A stretch of 64,000 nucleotides of DNA from Plotosus lineatus (taxonomy: Eukaryota > Chordata > Actinopteri > Siluriformes > Plotosidae). Below are positions 1-9,970 of the stretch, in pieces. The notes under the pieces were generated by a model, which ran no database searches, had not been told where the DNA came from, and saw only the letters and a program-made list of their open reading frames with translations. The translations under genes and the position numbers were made by a program. How positions within the stretch are numbered: position 1 is the first letter of the stretch; the number at the start of each line of letters is the position of its first letter. The stretch spans positions 38,522,501 to 38,586,500 of the forward strand of contig CM045733.1 of NCBI GenBank assembly GCA_024760905.1, in the 5' to 3' direction.

Positions 1-305
1 GGTGGGTAGTGGTGGCAATTTTGCTGGTTTACCGATTCCAACATTGGGGATTCAAGCCACACTTTCAACAGGTTGTCACTGTCCTCCAGTGCAGCTAACC
101 GGGATATCAAAGGCTGGCCATGCCTCTCACTATCTTGGATGAGTGGCATGTAAAAGAACCAGTGCTGACTTTCATCAAGAATAGCTGCATAGCTGTCAGC
201 ATGTTTCTACCCTGTGATAGCCTGGTGAGCTGTCCAGGGTGTACTCTGCCCTTGCCTAGCGTCGACTAAGATTGGTGCCAGTAATTAGGATTGTGCGGTT
301 CACAA
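1..305 (+). repeat. tRNA-derived SINE, family A, degraded
   Basis: Has a tRNA-like head ending near 60, a conserved middle (GTAAAAGAACCA near 150), then GAGCTGTCCAGGGTGTACTC and a tail ending around CTAATTAGGAT. The same roughly 330-bp unit recurs at 9454, 14093, 14649, 15608, 23630, 23945, 38795, 51190, 51578 and 54719. It lies in the filamin intron upstream of the first visible exon. No separate gene is seen in 1-383. Confidence 0.75.
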
Positions 306-383
306 AATAAATAAACGATTTGTTCATGGATCTTGTAATCAAGGCCCTTCTCCTACCTTTTGTAATGATTTCGGTATTCTCAG

Positions 384-1402
384 GTGTTCCTGCGGAGTTT
401 GTGGTGAACACCAGTAACGCCGGGTCCGGTGCTCTGTCTGTCATCATTGACGGCCCCTCCAAGGTAAAAATGGACTGTTCTGAGTGTGTGGAAGGTTACA
501 AGATCACATATACACCCATGGCACCTGGAAACTACCTTATCTCCATAAAATATGGAGGTCCACAACACATCGTGGGCAGTCCCTTCAAAGCCAGAGTCAC
601 AGGTAAACAAAACTCACCAACACAAAGCGGAACTTGGGGATTATTTCAAGTGGTTTGGATGTAATCAAATTCACAGCACTCACTGAGAACTGACACTGAG
701 AGGGAGAAAAAAGGATGAGAGAACAAAGAAAAAAGTAAAGAAATAGAAAATAAACATTTGAGAGATTAAAGAGGAGGGAAGTAAAGAAAAGAAAGAGACA
801 AATCATATAAAAGAAAGATAGAGATGACGAAAAAAGTAAAACGTGTGTGTGTATGTGTGTGAAGGTGTACGTCTGTCAGGAGGACACAGTCTTCACGAGA
901 CATCCTCAGTGCTGGTGGAGTCGGTTTGTCAGAGCTCGAGAGCATCATCGTTCAGTTCCAAACCCAGTGTGTCTCTGCCCTCCGATGCCAGCAGGGTGGT
1001 GTGTCAGGGGGCGGGGCTATGTAGAGCCTTTATTAACACACAGAACATGTTCACTGTCGACTGCAGCAAAGCAGGTAACATACACCATCATACCCTCACA
1101 CACTCCCCCCAGCACACACTTTGACCTTTCTTAGCAACCATTGCTTTGTGCCATTATATTTTATGTGGATATTCTCAAGATGTAACACTCAGAAGCTCAT
1201 GATGATTGGAACACTTCGGAATTATAAGTTGACAAAAATATGTGAAGCTTCTCAGCTTTTGGATCAAAATTGAAAATTAGGGTTGGGTGGAGCTTAAAAA
1301 ATATAATTCACTGGAAAGCATTGAACATTTTCACACTTAATTTCACTCATAACCCCGCCCACAATTTCACCCCTCTTTAGTCCAGATTATCAAATTGAAC
1401 TT

Positions 1403-1442
<40 letters not shown>

Positions 1443-1641
1443 GGTGCACGCAGGGACAAACATGCTCATGGTGGGGGTTCACGGTCCGAGGACGCCATGT
1501 GAGGACGTGTACGTGAAGCATCTGGGCAATAAACTGTACAATGTGACGTACACAGTGAAGGAAAAAGGAAACTACACCGTTATCGTAAAATGGGGTGATG
1601 AGTCTGTGCCAGGAAGTCCTTTTCACATCACTGTGCCTTAA
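384..1641 (+). CDS. flnc: Filamin C-like, last three coding exons (5' end outside window)
   Basis: Three exons: 384-602, 865-1074 and 1454-1641, all joined in phase 1 with AG acceptors and GT donors; the TAA stop is at 1639-1641. Exon one starts [16 protein letters not shown] and ends SPFKARVTG, the end of Ig-like repeat 23. Exon two carries [17 protein letters not shown] and FTVDCSKAG, the hinge-2 linker. Exon three, [20 protein letters not shown] to [16 protein letters not shown], is the C-terminal dimerisation repeat 24. Filamins crosslink actin and bind membrane receptors through these repeats; FLNC is the muscle form. Assignment to C rather than A or B rests on the [10 protein letters not shown] linker and the [11 protein letters not shown] motif. 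Teleosts often keep two flnc paralogues and I cannot tell which this is. The final acceptor is preceded by a long CT tract (1404-1434). Confidence 0.9.
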
Positions 1642-2905
1642 AATGTAGTGCTTTAAACTGTAGTCCCCTAGATTAAAAAAAACTGCTGGTTCCAAGTGCA
1701 TTACATAAAAGAAACAAACAGATATAAATTGCTGAATGCTTTTACTTAAATTGTCTGGCTGCTGACATCTCGGCTGTGTTCCAGTACTTTTTGTATTACA
1801 CCCTTGTCCACTACCTCTGAATTGCATATGCCATTAATGGTAACTTGACAGCACACTTATTTTGATCATTTAATTCTGTAAAAGCAACAGAAGAAACTGT
1901 TAAACATTCACATTCAAATTCGAACCGTGCAGTGCTCTATCTTGCCCATTTGTAAAGGCTCAAATATCCCACAATGCACTGCAACAGTTTTCTGTCTAAT
2001 AGGTAATGACTGACTAAGGCTATATTCCAAAACAAGTTTTAAGAACATTCCTTAATAACAACTGTTTCACTTCCACAATTTATTCTTGCCCAAATTACCC
2101 ATAATAGACTTTTTATCTTTTTTTTTTCTTTTTTTGAGATCAGTGATTTTCATCCTGGAGGGAGTTTTTTTTTTTCTGCAATAGCGGAGTGTTAAATTCT
2201 CTCTGTGTGTTCTGTATTCAATATTCTCAGATTTTGATGAAATTCACAGTGTGTGTTGTGGAGGCCAGGGCTAACACAGGAGTGCACTTTATTTTCATTG
2301 TGTCACTCACCTTGAGATCTAAGCATGTAAGTGCATCACGTGTACACGTGATTTAGATTATCCTCCATGATTAAAGAATAAAACAAACATTAACGTTTAC
2401 ATAATCACATAAAAGTGATGGCAATTTCACTCTGTAGTGCATTATGGGTAAATGGGTAAATTCGATTCGATTCAACTCACCTCTAAAGTTAAAGAACGCT
2501 TACAGTGCATAAAAGCACAGCAACGATGCAGGAGGTACACAGTAGTAAGTATTTAGGCTTAAGTGGACATTTGCAGTATTGGAACACAGTCTCTCCTATT
2601 TGTTTCCTGAATGAGCTTCTCCGTAAAGACAGAACATATTTATAAAATTTTTTCTTTTTAAGTGTGTGAATGATATGATGCAATAAGCAGTAATATTGTT
2701 TTGTTTGTGTGTTTTTTATGGCTGTCAACGTTGTTGTTTTGTAATATTAACCAAACAATTAATGACTTCAATAAAGATCAGAGTTTGTGGATTTGCAATA
2801 AAATTAGGTGGGTTTTTTCTCTTCACATTACCTCGAGGATTGGATGAATGCTACTATTATTACTAATATATCAGAACAAACAAATACAAAGAAAAAACAC
2901 ATATA
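1642..2905. other. Filamin 3' UTR and intergenic sequence, no gene seen
   Basis: AT-rich sequence following the filamin stop. Candidate AATAAA signals occur near 2377 and 2798, so the 3' UTR probably reaches at least 0.7 kb, but the cleavage site cannot be fixed. No ORF here resembles a known protein. Confidence 0.5.
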
Positions 2906-2940
2906 CACACACAGTAGAAAATATATCAGTACACACACAC

Positions 2941-3586
2941 AAGACAGTGGTGAGGTGTGCTGTCGGCATGACCGACGAATTCAAGGTGGAGGTGGGACTG
3001 CATCAAGGATCAGCTCTGAGCCCCTTCTTGTTTGCGATGGTGATGGACAGGCTGACAGACGAGGTTAGACAAGAATCTCCATGGACTATGATGTTTACAG
3101 ATGACATTGTGATCTGTAGTGAGAGCAGAGAACAAGTGGAGGAAAATCTAGAGAGGTGGAGGTATGCCCTGGAAAGGAGAGGAATGAAGGTTCGCCTCAG
3201 AAAATCAGAATACATGTGTGTGAATGAGAAGGACCCAGGAGGAATGGTGATGTTAAAGGGAGTAGAGATAAGGAAGGTGGAGGATTTTAAGTACTTAGGC
3301 TCAACAATCCAGAGCAATGGAGAGTGTGGAAAAGAGGTGAAGAAGAGTGTGCAGGCAGGCTGGAATGGTTGGAGAAAAGTGTGATGTGCGATAGGAGAGT
3401 GTCAGCAAGAATGAAAGGAAAAGTGTACAAGACGGTGGTGAGACCAGCGATGTTGTATGGCCTAGAAACAGTGGCGCTGAGGAAAAGGCAGGAGGCAGAG
3501 CTGGAGGTAGCAGAGATGAAAATGCTGAGGTTCTCTCTGGGAGTAACAAGGATGGAAAGGATCAGAAATGAGTACATCAGAGGGAC
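2941..3586 (+). mobile_element. RTE-clade LINE fragment A (reverse transcriptase)
   Basis: Encodes the RT palm and thumb: [14 protein letters not shown], then the catalytic motif read as FTDD where sister copies have FADD, then RKSEYMCVNEKDPGG and the C-terminal KMLRFSLGVTRM block. It is 5'-truncated, carries a frameshift near 3383, and is cut off at 3586 where a second LINE begins on the opposite strand. The RKSEY/NEKDPGG subtype matches copy C and differs from the SKTEY/NDKDPRG subtype of copies B, D and G. Its left flank (2906-2940) is repeated at 6512-6545. Confidence 0.9.
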
Positions 3587-6505
3587 TAAGGGGCATGCTA
3601 AGGCGCCATGCAGTGCACATGGCCGAGCCAATGGAGACGTCTCTGTATGAGCATGGAGGGTATGCTCATAAGACCTGCACACTGAAGAACCTTAGTATTT
3701 GGGACTTCATCCTGCCATCTGATTGGCAGCAATCAGTGAAGCGAGCGAAGATGGACCACATTGAAGCGGCTTTCTTGTCTGATGTAGGTTGTCCACAACT
3801 CGCTGCCATAAAGGAGAGCAGAGAGGACACAAGCTTGATACACACAGACCTTAGTCCTTTCACTCAGCAGGCTGTTGTTCCACATTCGCTTTTTGGGTTT
3901 GGCCATGACCCCGGCAGCTTTGACAATTCTTGAACTGATCGCAATATCAAGAAATGTTGAGCTGGTCACAGTGAAGCGCAGATAAATAAAGGCATCCACG
4001 ACCTTAAGCTGTGGGTCCTCAATTTTGATGGATGGTGGCAACTCGACACCCTGTGCCATGATGTTAGTCTTCTCGAGGCTGGTTGTCAGCCCAAATTCCC
4101 TGCAGGCAGCGGACAGCTTGTTGACCAGATGCTGAAGGCCATCTTCGCTGTGAGATATTAGAGCAGCAGCATCTGCAAACAGCAGCTCACAAATCAGCAC
4201 CTCGTTGGTCTTGGTCTTGGCACAGAGACTGGTAATGTCGAAGAGTTTACCATCTTGCCTCGTTCAGACGTAAACTCCATCATCACAGTCAGCGAAGGCA
4301 CAATGTAGGAGCATAGAGAAAAAGACCCAAAATAGGGTTGGTGCTAGGACACAGACTTGCTTCACTCCACTGCTGACTGGGAAGGGGGTCACAGTTAACT
4401 CCATTGAAGCAAACTATGCTCTGCATGTCCTGATGGAAGGAGACAATGACTGCAAAGAGTTTGGGAGGACAGCCAATCTTTTGAAGAATTTGGAAAAGCT
4501 CACTTCTGTTCACCAAATCAAAGGCTTTGGTCAGGTCCACAACAGCAAAGAACAATAACTGCTGCTGTTTACGGCACTTCTCCAACTGACAGAGAGAGAA
4601 GCCACATTTTAGCTCAAGATAGACACGCGAGGCGAGGCTCTGAAGGCGGTTGAGGGCGACTCGAGCGAAAATCTTGCCGACAATACTCGGTAGAGAAATG
4701 CCCCGATATTATAATCGCTATGATCTCCCTTGTTTTTATACAGGGTGACATTCTTGGCATCTCTCATGTCCTGAGGAATGTGTCCTTGGTCCCAGCATAG
4801 ACATAGGAGGTCATGAAGCGACTGCAGGATGGTTTGCTTCAGGACTTCTGATGGAATACCGTCCTACCCTGGCGCCTTTCCGCATCCAAAGAAAGGCTTT
4901 GCCAAGCTCCACTAGTGTGGGCGGATTGTCGAGCTCCTCCAAAACTGATAGGTTGGGCAAAGCATTAGGCGCAGTCACCGAGACGGTATTCTGTATCACG
5001 TAAAGCTCGAGGTAATGCTCAACCCATTATTGCAGCTGTTTACTCTGGTTGGTGATGGTTTCGCCAGACTTGGACTCAAGTGGGGCTGTTTTGATGTTGG
5101 TGGGGCTGGGGGCAGTTTTGATCCTCTTATACAATCCCTTGGCATAGCCATAGTCAGCAGCTGACTGGATCTGGGCATACAGGTTCGGCCAGTACTTGTT
5201 TGCACAGTAGCAGGCAGTCTGCTGAGCCTTGCTTCTAGCTGCTTTGAGAGTATCATGTGTGCGAGAGCAGGGATTCTGCTTGTGGTCCAACATAGCTTTC
5301 TTTTTGGCCTCTGTGACTGGTAGCATCTCTACCCAATGTGCCTCAAACCAATTTGCATTCTTCAGTTCTTTTTTACTGAAGGCGACTATGGCTGAGTCAT
5401 AGATGACAGTATGAAGGTAACTCCACGTGGCGTCAATGTTGCCTGACTCACTTGGTGATGGCTGCGCAGTGAGCCTTTCCCAGAAGTTGTTGACAAAGCA
5501 CTGGGCCTTGGTGGAGACTGACATGCCACAGGTGTTGATGTGGGGGATACCCTTTGTCTTGGCATGGTGGGTCTTCCTGGGCTTCAGCCTGATCTTGCTG
5601 GCAGTGAGAGAATGACTGTGTCGCAATCAACACTGTGGTAGGAATGTGTATGAAGGATTGTGCTGAGGTCTGTCCTCCTGGTGATAAAGTCAAGCTGGTG
5701 CCAGTGGCGGGACCAGGGATATCTCCTAGACACTTTCTGCATCACCTTACACACAAAATAGGAGTTGGTGATACACAGGCCATGATATCAGTAGAATTTG
5801 AGCACCATCTGTCCATTCTCATTCACCCTGCCCATGGTGGCAGAGGCAGGTAGGCCATGCTTGCCAGTCAGCACCCACATGAATGTTGAAGTCACCAAGT
5901 AAGTATATGCCCTCGGTGTTCGAGATTTCTGACAGTGCATGTCCTAGGGCCTCATAGAACTGATCCTTTGCGTCAGGGATCATCGATGAATTGGAAGTCA
6001 GACGAGAGTCCACAACACATTGTATGGACATTCCAGCTGGCGAATCGAAATGACTTCTGTTGATTTTATTTTGGGTTACCTGATGCAGGAATTACGCTTG
6101 CCATTCATGTGACCCCTATACTCTACGCACTCAGTAGAGCAAGCGAGCATAATGGGGTAGCACCTTACTGTTCGGGAACTGCCTGGCTTGAGGCAGGCAG
6201 TAGCTACCCAATGAGGCCTGAAGACCTCTCCCACTGACGGACAAGGCCCCTGGCTCTCCAACATTAAGCCAATTGGTCAGAGCTTATCACCGGTAACTGC
6301 CTTGTCTCGTTGGTTGATGTCAGAGTCATTTGACTCTGCTGCCCAGACTGCAGTGTCCCCCTCTTGGTGTCACTGGCAGGGTCCAAGGGAAAGGATTAAC
6401 CATTACGACTTGGTGCCAGGCCAACTGCAGGAGCTGCAGATGCAGGTGCAGTACAGCTACAACTTTCTCATGGGGTTCCACTCTGGGTCTTTACCTCTTC
6501 CTTCA
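3587..6505 (-). mobile_element. Second non-LTR LINE family, nearly complete but decayed
   Basis: Read on the - strand from 6505 down. An endonuclease remnant contains LGDFNIHVGADW (about 5835-5900) and a D-F-I-T-R-R motif near 5690. An open stretch at 5027-5626 follows (199 aa, start KIRLKPRKTHHAKTKG), then RT motifs VVDLTKAFDLVNR (4289-4585) and LLFADAAALISHSEDGLQ (3733-4200), then the C-terminal LSALLYGSELWT and a tail RRLHWLGHV near 3630. The catalytic motif reads FADAA where FADD is expected. Several stops and frameshifts show it is dead. It is clearly a different family from the RTE copies; I do not assign its clade. Confidence 0.8.
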
Positions 6506-6545
6506 TTGTGTACACACAGTAGAAAATATATCAGTACACACACAC

Positions 6546-7484
6546 AAGACAGTGGTGAGGTGTGCTGTCGGCATGACCGACGAATTCAAGGTGGAGGTGG
6601 GACTGCATCAAGGATCAGCTCTGAGCCCCTTCTTGTTTGCGATAGTGATGGACAGGCTGACAGACGAGGTTAGGCAATAATCTCCATGGACTATGATGTT
6701 TGCAGATGACATTGTGATCTGTGGTGAGAGCAGAGAACAACTTCAGGAAAACCTAGAGAGGTGGAGGTATGCCCTGGAAAGGAGGGGAATGAAGGTTAGC
6801 CTCAGTAAAACAGAATACATGTGTGTGAACGACAAGGACCCAAGAGGAACGGTGAGGTTACAGGGAGCAGAGATAACGAAGGTGGAGGATTGTTAAGTAC
6901 TTAGGCTCAACAGTCCAATGCAATGGAGAGTGTGGAAAAGAGGTGAAGAAGCGTGTGCAGGCAGGTTGGAATGGTTGGAGAAAAGTGTCCGGTGATGTGT
7001 AATAGGAAGGTATCGGCAAGAATGAAAGGAAAAGTGTACAAGACGGTGTTGAGGCCAGCAATGTTGTATTGTTTAGAAACAGTGGCACTGAGGAAAAGAC
7101 AGGAGGCAGAGCTGGAGGGAGCAGAGATGAAAATGTTGAGGTTCTCTTTGGGAGTAACGAGGATGGATAGGATCAGGATTGAGTACATCAGAGGGACAGC
7201 ACATGTAAGAGGTTTTGGAGACAAAGTCAGAGAAACTAGATTGAGAAGATTTGGAGATGTACAGAGGAGGGATAGTGAGTATATAGGTAGTAGGATGCTG
7301 AGGTTGGAACTACCAGACAGAAGGTCTAGAGGAAGACCAAAGAGAAGATTTACGGATGTGGTGAAGGAGGACATGAAGGTAGTTGGAGTAAGAGTAGAAG
7401 ATGCAGAGGATAGGGTGAGATGGCGGCAGATGATTCACTGTGGCGACCCCTGAAGGAAAAGCCGAAAGGAAAAGAAGAAGAAGA
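6546..7484 (+). mobile_element. RTE-clade LINE fragment B, with intact 3' end
   Basis: RT motifs [15 protein letters not shown] and [10 protein letters not shown] (catalytic FADD), then the C-terminal domain [20 protein letters not shown] and RSRGRPKRRFTDVVKEDM. It ends with the family 3' sequence GTGGCGACCCC and a GAA-rich tail near 7484. There is a stop in place of a Q codon near 6678 and frameshifts near 6894 and 7000. The 5' junction is the same non-LINE sequence as in fragment A, so these two are related by duplication and are not two separate insertions. Confidence 0.9.
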
Positions 7485-7509
7485 TGTATCATATAAGAAA
7501 AAAAAGGTG

Positions 7510-7798
7510 AAGTCTGTTGGGCTTTTTACACCTGAGTCATAGTGGCTCATCAGGCCAATGCTTATCCCCGGTTTCTGTAGCATGAAGCAACTAGGAGTTC
7601 AACTCCTCCTGGATGGGATGCTAGTTCAACGCAGGTTACCTTCACAGTGTATTTTTACAGGTACCCATTTATACTGCTGGGTGAACTTGTGGTTAAGACC
7701 TTGGCCAGGGGTCTTAGCACAGTGGGGGTCTAATTGGATTTGAACACACAACCTTTCGATCATGAGCGCAGCATCCTAACCACTACGCTCCCAGCCCC
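7510..7798 (-). repeat. tRNA-derived SINE, another family
   Basis: On the - strand it begins near 7798 with GGGGCTGGGAGCGTAGTGG, followed by a B-box-like GTGTTCAAATCC, and then a body ending near TGGCTCATCAGGCC read in reverse. It lies next to the tail of LINE fragment B. Only one copy is in this window. Confidence 0.6.
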
Positions 7799-7885
7799 AC
7801 TCATGTTGTACCATGTGCCTTCTTTTTATTGAAGAGAACATTTGCGTAAACTGGTTAGCAGCGTGGTTGACTTCCAACTGAGTAG

Positions 7886-7886
<1 letters not shown>

Positions 7887-7937
<51 letters not shown>

Positions 7938-7940
7938 TAG
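7887..7940. repeat. (GT)n then (GA)n microsatellite
   Basis: About 44 bases of TG repeat followed by a short GA tract. The surrounding 7800-8345 shows no gene. Confidence 0.95.
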
Positions 7941-8349
7941 GGAGGCGAGATGGGAGATGCTGCCGACACTGGGTATGTGCGAACATATGCAAACACTCAC
8001 AACTCAACTGCTTTGTATTTGCTGTGACTTGTTAACAGTAAAAGTATATTTTTGACAATTTTTAACAGGCCGTCGTAACTATGATTCGTCGTTATTCGAA
8101 TCCAACATTAAGTGAGGACTAGTTGTACTGTGTATGTATGTGTGTATGATTTCTGTATGTTTTATTGAGTGTAATATTTTGTGAATAAAAGACACAGATG
8201 ACATTAGATAAATAGAATAGTGCATCCATGTGGTAGTCCTGATCTCCAAACATCCATGCAGAGCAAATTTGGTCAAAATCTGAGAACCTGAAATTTTCAT
8301 TATATACATATATGTCAGTCTACATCTATCCATGGACTCTGGTTTAATC

Positions 8350-8572
8350 CTGTGATCCAAAAACATGCACAGTAGGCTAATTGGCTGTTCCAAATCACCT
8401 GTTGATGTGAGTGGGAGTGTGACTGGTTGCATGAGTGTCGGCCCTGTGATGGCCTCGCAAGCTGTCCAGGGTGTATCCTGCCCTCACCCATAGTTGGCTG
8501 AGATGGGTGCCAGCCTCCCTAATTAGGATGAAGTGGTTCAATAAATGAATGAATGAATGAATATCCATGGCA
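8350..8572 (+). repeat. 3' part of a DANA/mermaid-like SINE
   Basis: Matches the back half of the element at 49919-50268: AAAACATGCACA, CTAATTGGCTGTT, GAGCTGTCCAGGG-type core, then CTAATTAGGATGAA and a (GAAT)n tail at 8546-8570. The head is missing. Confidence 0.75.
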
Positions 8573-8715
8573 ACAGAGAGGGTTGTACAGATGTGAAAAT
8601 CCCCGTTTGTGTTTGGTCCTCCATAAATCTTATGCCAATTGCTGGACTTCATTATCATGTACATACTCAAATTAAGTATTGATCATTAATAGCATCAATA
8701 TAAATATGAATTTGG

Positions 8716-8830
8716 CATGGTAGAATGGAGGTTATCAATACCGCCTCACAGCAAGAAAGTCCTGGGTTCAATTACTGGCATTTATGGGCGGAGTTTATAT
8801 GTTCTTCCTGTGCTTGTGATTTCTACTCAC
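8716..8830 (+). repeat. 5' head of a DANA/mermaid-like SINE
   Basis: Contains ACCGCCTCACAGCAAGAA and CCTGGGTTCAATTAC, the A/B-box region of the tRNA-like head, then the GGGCGGAGTTTATATGTTCT segment. It breaks off near 8830. The stretch 8831-9450 that follows holds no recognisable gene. Confidence 0.65.
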
Positions 8831-9453
8831 TCAATGTGAAACCTGGGCCTGTTTGGATGAACACAGTTGATATTCTGGCAGGAATCGAAGAAAGACACAC
8901 AAAGCTCTTCCTGAATGGCTCTCAGTCTCTCTGTTTTTTGTTTTTATGGCAGTGTGGCTTGAAAAGCTCACCTCACACAGATATGTCGTGGAAAATGGGA
9001 GCAATGTCAAAATAGCTTTGTTTGCCAGAATTGGGAACTCCTTGGCAGTCGCCAACCAGAAACTGTTCAAAGGTAGATCAGCAAAGCTTAGCATTAAACC
9101 ACAACTATGTCTCAGTTCAGCGAGTTCCTTCTCTTCCTGAAAAGTCATGTCCTTTCCACCCACTGATGCTCAGCTATATGGGTCCCTAACCCAGTCAAGG
9201 CATTCGGTGGAGTCTGAAGAGAAATAAAATGACATATTCTCCTCAAGAGTATTTAAATGTTTAACTATTATCTCACACAAGGCAGGCGATCTTGCCATTG
9301 TTTGGTAAGCGTTAACATTTCAAGATTGCCACTTTCCATATGTTGTTTCCAGAGTTGCACCCTTGAACAGAATCCGTTTATTTTATCTGTACTTTATCTG
9401 TTCAGTTCATTCAGATGATGAAATAGATTTAGACTCTTTACTTTTCAAAAACG

Positions 9454-9784
9454 GGACAGTGGTAGTTTAGTGGTATAGGGTGCTGGATCGCTAATCCAAA
9501 GGTTAGGGGTTCGAGAACCACTCTCCACAAGGTTGTCACTGTTCCCCCCAATGCAGCTAACTGGGTAATCAAAAGCCGGCAATGTCTCTCACTGTCTATG
9601 GTGAGAGGCATGTAAAAGAACCATTGCTGACTTTCGTAAAGAGTAGCTGCAAAGCCGTCAGTATGTTTCCAACCCTGCGATGGCCTGGCGAGCTGTCCAG
9701 GGTGTACTCTGCCCTCGCCCGGAGTTGGCTGAGATGGGTACCAGCCTCCCCACAATCCTAATTAGGATGAAGCGGTTACAGAAG
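9454..9784 (+). repeat. SINE family A, nearly complete
   Basis: Full layout: a tRNA-like head with A-box-like TAGTGGTATAGGG and B-box-like GGTTCGAGAAC, then the conserved ATGTAAAAGAACCATTGC, then the GAGCTGTCCAGGG core, ending CTAATTAGGATGAAGCGGTT. This is the best reference copy in the window for the non-RTE-tailed subtype. Confidence 0.85.
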
Positions 9785-9970
9785 TGAACTTTTCAAAAAC
9801 TTCTCCATCACTGTCACCGTGTAGTCTCGCTCGCCACGATACCACTGTCATCACCACCTAACATCCATGCATCACGAATTCTCTTGTCTTAAAGTACAAC
9901 GCAGTTAGCTATCTGCTGCCGCCTACTGATATGGAAGAGTATTACAGGGTTTCTCTGCCGATCACGAGAC
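9785..9970 (-). mobile_element. Inverted partial copy of the hAT transposase start region
   Basis: The reverse complement closely matches 13190-13345, including the start region encoding MEKFLK. It sits just outside the left terminal repeat of the hAT element at 9971, pointing the other way. Confidence 0.65.

Noticed and set aside
2489..2728. 79-aa frame on the - strand near the filamin 3' end
   Set aside because: Low-complexity, no family resemblance, located in probable 3' UTR or intergenic DNA.
9454..9530. tRNA gene candidate (A and B box present)
   Set aside because: The same head occurs at least ten times with a shared 250-bp body, so it is the head of a SINE. No full cloverleaf with a clear anticodon could be drawn.
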